From Bacillota bacterium (GTDB lineage: Bacteria; Bacillota; Dethiobacteria; Dethiobacterales; Dethiobacteraceae), in assembly GCA_018725345.1 (NCBI GenBank), contig QLUI01000002.1, positions 1 through 28,107 on the forward strand: a DNA stretch of 28,107 nucleotides, read 5' to 3'. Position 1 is the first letter of the stretch, and the number at the start of each line of letters is the position of its first letter. The notes beneath the pieces were generated by a model. That model worked only from the letters and a program-made list of their open reading frames with translations, was not told where the DNA came from and did no database searches. The position numbers and the translations under genes are program-made. Below are positions 25,329 to 28,107 of this stretch, piece by piece.

Positions 25329-25680
25329 ACCTCCGACAGTTTGCTCACTTTATTATTCGTGAAGCGTCAGCTAAATCCTTCCTGCTAAAATTCATTCCCT
25401 GCTGCCGCCATGAATTCTCCGCCTCTTTAATACAACTCCACCCTCTCCCTCGCTGCACTCCACCCTCTCCCTCAGAAACCTTATTCCCTCTCCCTCTGGG
25501 AGAGGGTTAGGACAAAAAAATCCAAGGCTGGCTCCCGACTTTTTCATCCGCTAGGGATTGCCACCACATCGCGTTGACCTAACGGTCCTGAGCACCCCGC
25601 AAGAATAAGGGGGAATCCCCCGGAGCGTCCCCCAATGCATTGGATCGTAGCTTCCCTGTAGGATATAATTTCCTCTGCAA
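25329..25680. other. Repeat-rich intergenic region between rubrerythrin and yerC
   Basis: About 350 bp without a supported gene. It contains the CCCTCTCCC repeat cluster (25435-25506) and, at 25519-25640, a GC-richer stretch with GGGATTGCCACCACATCG and short G-run/C-run palindromes (GGGGGAATCCCCC). The composition differs from the flanking genes and resembles dispersed intergenic repeat elements; this cannot be confirmed without the rest of the genome. Frames crossing it look like shadows. Confidence 0.5.
25435..25506. repeat. Tandem CCCTCTCCCTC repeats ending in a perfect hairpin
   Basis: ACTCCACCCTCTCCCTC occurs at 25435-25451 and 25457-25473 (22 bp period). A third CCCTCTCCCTC at 25486-25496 is the left arm of a perfect 9 bp hairpin, CCCTCTCCC-TCT-GGGAGAGGG (25486-25506). 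This sequence type is familiar as a scattered intergenic repeat in bacterial genomes. Confidence 0.8.
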
Positions 25681-25684
25681 CAAG

Positions 25685-25712
25685 AAAAAAAAGCCGTTTC
25701 CGGCTTTTTTTT
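25685..25712 (-). terminator. Intrinsic terminator of rubrerythrin
   Basis: AAAAAAAAGCCG-TTTC-CGGCTTTTTTTT is a perfect 12 bp stem with a four-base loop and eight T on either strand, starting three bases after the rubrerythrin stop codon. Confidence 0.9.
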
Positions 25713-25714
25713 GC

Positions 25715-26263
25715 TCATAATCGCCCTTTGGCGTAGTAAGCTTCATTTTTCTCGAAGAAACGCTGTCCAACCTGACAGGCAGGACAGACACGAGGAGCTT
25801 CCAGTGAAACAGCAACATAACCACAGTTTAAACACTTCCAGGGCACTTCCTCATCCCTTTTAAAGTTTTTACCCTCTTGCAGTTCAGCTAACAAATCAAG
25901 ATAACGTTTTTCATGCGCCTCCTCCGCCGCTGCCACTGCAGCAAAAAAATCAGCGATCTCGGCCAGACCTTCTTCTCGCGCTTCCGCTTCAAACTGCTTA
26001 TACATGCTCGTCCACTCGTAATTTTCCCCGCCGGCGGCGGCGGCCAAGTTCTCGGATGTGCTCCCGATTAACCCTAGATATTTTGCCGACCTGCGAGCAT
26101 GGGCAACTTCATGGTGCGCCGTCTCCTCAAAAATAACGGCAATTTTTTCATATCCCTCTCTACGCGCTGCCTCTGCAAAGTAAACATACTTATTTCTGGC
26201 CTGTGATTCACCGGCAAAGGCACTCTTTAAGTTTTGTTCTGTCTTTGTACCTTTTAATTCCAT
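25715..26263 (-). CDS. Rubrerythrin
   Basis: A 182-residue non-haem iron peroxidase that reduces hydrogen peroxide in the cytoplasm of anaerobes. The ferritin-like diiron domain supplies ligands in AFAGESQARNKY (E19), EETAHHEVAHA (E52, H55), FEAEAREEG and AEEAHEKRY. The C-terminal rubredoxin domain has CLNCGY (C144, C147) and CPAC (C160, C163). The lengths and order match classical rubrerythrin. GGGGAG lies six bases before the ATG. It is a single-gene unit with its own terminator. The PerR-type regulator in this window is a likely controller, but I found no convincing PerR box in the 120 bp upstream. Confidence 0.96.
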   Translation of the reverse strand: MELKGTKTEQNLKSAFAGESQARNKYVYFAEAARREGYEKIAVIFEETAHHEVAHARRSAKYLGLIGSTSENLAAAAGGENYEWTSMYKQFEAEAREEGLAEIADFFAAVAAAEEAHEKRYLDLLAELQEGKNFKRDEEVPWKCLNCGYVAVSLEAPRVCPACQVGQRFFEKNEAYYAKGRL

Positions 26264-26383
26264 TTACTACTCCCCTTTCCTTATCTCACTTCGTCCATAT
26301 ATTGCCCAAAAACTGGTTAATTCCTTCTTAATCGGCAAAATGTAAGCAATTTTTAATAACTTTTTTCCAAATGCTACCGCCTA

Positions 26384-26941
26384 CTACCGCAATTTTTCCA
26401 GACGCTCCCGCACAAGGCGAAAATCTGCTGCCAGCAACTCGGCTTTTACCGTGCCGCGCAAAACAGCCGCCGGATGATATGTGGGGCAAACCAGGTAGCT
26501 GCCGCCGGCAAAACAGCCGCCGCGCACATCAGACAAGCGAATCTTAGGCCCTAAAAGATTCTGCGCGGCCACCAAACCTAGACAAACCACAATTCTGGGG
26601 CGAATTAACGCCAATTGATTAAGTAAAATAGGCTTGCAGGCCTCCAGCTCTTTTTTGTTGGGGTTACGGTTCTTAGGCGGACGGCACTTGCACGAGCCGG
26701 TGATAAACAGATCTTGCCGCTCAATACCAGCCTTCGCCAAAATCTCAGTTAACAACAACCCGGCTCGTCCCACAAAGGGCCGCCCAGTTTCATCCTCTGT
26801 TGCCCCCGGGGCTTCGCCCAACAAAAAGAGAGCAGCATCAGTCGGCCCCTCACCAAACACCACTTGCTGCCTACCTTCGCCCAGTTGGCATTTCCTGCAT
26901 TCTCTGGCATAGCACTGCAGGCTGTCTAAATTGCTTATCAC
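26384..26941 (-). CDS. Family 4 (Fe-S) uracil-DNA glycosylase
   Basis: A 185-residue family 4 UDG, which removes uracil from DNA. The active-site motif is GEAPGATED at 42-50, followed by GRPFVGRAG and the C-terminal motif TYHPAAVLR. The four 4Fe-4S cysteines are C15, C18, C86 (in KCRPP) and C102. The start is GTG at 26941, with GAGG about seven bases upstream. Some relatives are fused to or described as phage-type DNA polymerase-like proteins, an old annotation for this same family. It follows fdhD by 36 bp and may share its transcript. Confidence 0.93.
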   Translation of the reverse strand: MISNLDSLQCYARECRKCQLGEGRQQVVFGEGPTDAALFLLGEAPGATEDETGRPFVGRAGLLLTEILAKAGIERQDLFITGSCKCRPPKNRNPNKKELEACKPILLNQLALIRPRIVVCLGLVAAQNLLGPKIRLSDVRGGCFAGGSYLVCPTYHPAAVLRGTVKAELLAADFRLVRERLEKLR

Positions 26942-26977
26942 TTATTACCTCTTTTCTGCACTCCTTTACCGGCCGCA

Positions 26978-27760
26978 TTAGAGCTGAACCCTTTCAGGGT
27001 GACTGTAAATATTAAAGCGGCTGCCCCGTACAAAACCAATCAGCGTAATCCCCAGCTTTTCAGCCAGTTCCACGCTTAGTGAAGTCGGTGCTGCTCTTGA
27101 AATAAGCAGCGGGATACCCAGCCTTGCTGTTTTAACGAGAATCTCGGAAGAAATTCTGCCGCTTGTCAGCAAAACCTTATCTGTAATCGCAACCATGTTT
27201 TTTAAACAGAGACCGACAATTTTATCTACTGCGTTATGCCTGCCTATATCTTCGCAAAAATAAATAACTTCTGTGGGCGTACAGAGCGCAGCACTATGAA
27301 CCCCTCCTGTCTGCGCAAAAAGAGCGGCCTTTTCTTGCAGTATCCGGCTCAAATTTATAACTTGCAAATAATTAATACGTAGCGTTGATTGCACAGGAAC
27401 CATCTTTAATGAATCTAAGACACTAAAAAATACTGTACCCTTGCCACAACCTGAAGTAATTGTCCGCTTGCCATACAACTTCTCTACGAGTGAACCACCT
27501 TCAGTTTCAACGAAAACAAACCCATCTCCCTCATCTACCCTCAGGGAAGAGATGTCGGCATAACTGCGAATTAAGCCTTCCGAGCGAAGAAAGCCGACGG
27601 CTAACATATCAGCCAACTCCGGGGTAAAGAGCAAAGTCACAAACTCCTGCCCATTCAAATAGATAGTTAACGGTTTCTCGCGGATAACTGAGTCTATAAG
27701 TTGCCGAATCCCGCTGGCGTCTGCTCTGAAGATGACCTTTTGCTCCATTCTCTCATCCAT
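26978..27760 (-). CDS. fdhD: Formate dehydrogenase accessory sulfurtransferase FdhD
   Basis: A 260-residue FdhD, which passes sulfur from a cysteine desulfurase to the molybdenum or tungsten bis-MGD cofactor of formate dehydrogenase. Motifs are LFTPELADMLAVGFL, TSGCGKGT with C105 (the essential cysteine; the second cysteine of the CxxC seen in E. coli is absent), TGGVHSAAL, EDIGRHNAVDKI, TSGRISSEI and SRAAPTSLSVELAE with GFVRGSRFNIY. The ATG at 27760 is six bases after GGAG; an ATG four codons upstream overlaps that site. It implies a formate dehydrogenase elsewhere in the genome; none is in this window. Confidence 0.94.
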   Translation of the reverse strand: MDERMEQKVIFRADASGIRQLIDSVIREKPLTIYLNGQEFVTLLFTPELADMLAVGFLRSEGLIRSYADISSLRVDEGDGFVFVETEGGSLVEKLYGKRTITSGCGKGTVFFSVLDSLKMVPVQSTLRINYLQVINLSRILQEKAALFAQTGGVHSAALCTPTEVIYFCEDIGRHNAVDKIVGLCLKNMVAITDKVLLTSGRISSEILVKTARLGIPLLISRAAPTSLSVELAEKLGITLIGFVRGSRFNIYSHPERVQL

Positions 27761-27859
27761 AAAAGTCTCCATTCTGACTAACTCCGTTTTCCTAATTCCA
27801 TCGCACTAATTTCGGCAAAAATTTTTCTTTTCCTGCAGATGTTTATCCCTGGAAATTAG

Positions 27860-27895
27860 TAGAGGACCGCAGGAATAACATCCCGCGATCCTCTT
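27860..27895 (+). terminator. Plus-strand intrinsic terminator or attenuator hairpin
   Basis: AGAGGACCGC and GCGATCCTCT pair (one C-A mismatch) around a loop of about 14 bases and are followed by a T tract on the plus strand only. No plus-strand gene lies before it, since fdhD runs the other way. It may be a leader attenuator for a gene to the right, or the end of a small RNA. Confidence 0.55.
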
Positions 27896-28021
27896 TTTCT
27901 TTAACAAGCTTGTTCCTGGGCTAGCTAACAACTCTTATCGAGCAACCACTATGCGGAGGAGGCCGCTTTTACAAGCTCCTGACTGCGGCGCTGTTTCTCC
28001 TTACCCTTTGCCGGGAAAATA

Positions 28022-28107
28022 ATGACTGACAAGACCGCTGAGCAGCAAGCGAAGTTGAACGAGCACAAGGCCAAAGAGGAGGCCACAGGCAAGAAAGTGC
28101 GGGGACG
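28022..28107 (+). CDS. Possible start of a plus-strand protein gene, cut by the window edge
   Basis: From the ATG at 28022 the plus frame stays open to the edge (28 codons): a hydrophilic, lysine- and glutamate-rich start (MTDKTAEQQAKLNEHKAKEE) of the kind seen at the cytoplasmic N-terminus of membrane proteins or in coiled regions. Only a weak GGGAAAA lies upstream. The hairpin at 27860-27895 would then be in its leader. The competing minus-strand frame over the same bases is the alternative. No family can be assigned. Confidence 0.25.
   Translation, partial: MTDKTAEQQAKLNEHKAKEEATGKKVRG

Larger units (their letters stand above)
27773..28107. other. Right-edge region upstream of fdhD with no assigned gene
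   Basis: About 335 bp. It holds a plus-strand hairpin with a T run (27860-27895). At the very edge two partly overlapping frames compete: a plus-strand ATG at 28022 (see its entry), and a minus-strand frame of 52 codons entering from the edge and ending in TAG at 27949, with a hydrophobic stretch followed by a basic tail (AKGKEKQRRSQELVK). Only one can be right and the window is too short to decide. Confidence 0.5.

Noticed and set aside
25579..25824. Minus-strand frame of 81 codons overlapping the end of rubrerythrin
   Set aside because: It reads through the rubrerythrin terminator and the repeat-like spacer in a shadow frame.
27860..27895. T-box riboswitch in the leader near the right edge
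   Set aside because: ACCGCAGG loosely recalls a T-box antiterminator, but the conserved AGGGTGGNACCGCG core and the specifier stem are not present.

Overview
The window looks like chromosomal DNA of a Bacillota (Firmicutes) organism, probably an anaerobic, spore-forming Clostridia-type bacterium. Evidence: strong AGGAGG-type ribosome binding sites throughout; a pyruvate kinase with the Firmicutes-type extra C-terminal domain; a gatCAB amidotransferase; the yerC-pcrA-ligA-gatCAB gene order known from Bacillus relatives; a PerR-like peroxide sensor; rubrerythrin; a Spo0E-like sporulation phosphatase; and an Fe-S fumarase. The genus cannot be fixed from sequence alone. Every recognised protein gene lies on the minus strand. 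The only confident plus-strand gene is an initiator tRNA.

Layout, in minus-strand transcription order from the right edge. 28107-27773: unassigned edge DNA holding a plus-strand hairpin with a T run. 27760-26384: fdhD and a family 4 uracil-DNA glycosylase. 26263-25715: rubrerythrin with its terminator, followed by about 360 bp of repeat-rich spacer. 25322-17420: yerC, a terminator, then pcrA, ligA, gatC, gatA and gatB (replication/repair helicase and ligase plus Gln/Asn-tRNA amidation). 17419-16917: an AT-rich spacer with a long inverted repeat, then a short Spo0E-like gene. 16611-16686: tRNA-fMet on the plus strand with its own promoter and terminator. 16441-13622: two-subunit class I fumarase and malic enzyme, ending in a terminator. 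13350-11392: acetyl-CoA synthetase with a good promoter and terminator. 11236-10412: a gene wreck in which the start of a Lon-like ATPase is joined out of frame to the end of trmL. 10313-9584: copper chaperone CopZ and a PerR-type regulator. 9479-9225: a small two-helix membrane protein. 9040-1: dnaE, pfkA, pyk, an acyl-CoA thioesterase, fxsA, a class II HDAC-like deacetylase and a metallophosphoesterase cut by the left edge, tightly packed as if one operon.

Metabolic reading: pfkA and pyk give glycolytic flux to pyruvate. Fumarase plus malic enzyme convert fumarate to malate to pyruvate. Acs activates acetate. The HDAC-like protein could deacetylate Acs, as AcuC does in Bacillus, but that link is inferred from family knowledge and co-occurrence about 10 kb apart.

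No clearly new multi-gene system is visible; most of the window is ordinary core genome. The most unusual items are the lon-like/trmL deletion chimera, the plus-strand hairpin at the right edge with no visible plus-strand gene before it, candidate operator palindromes upstream of acs and of the Spo0E-like gene, and the repeat cluster between yerC and rubrerythrin.
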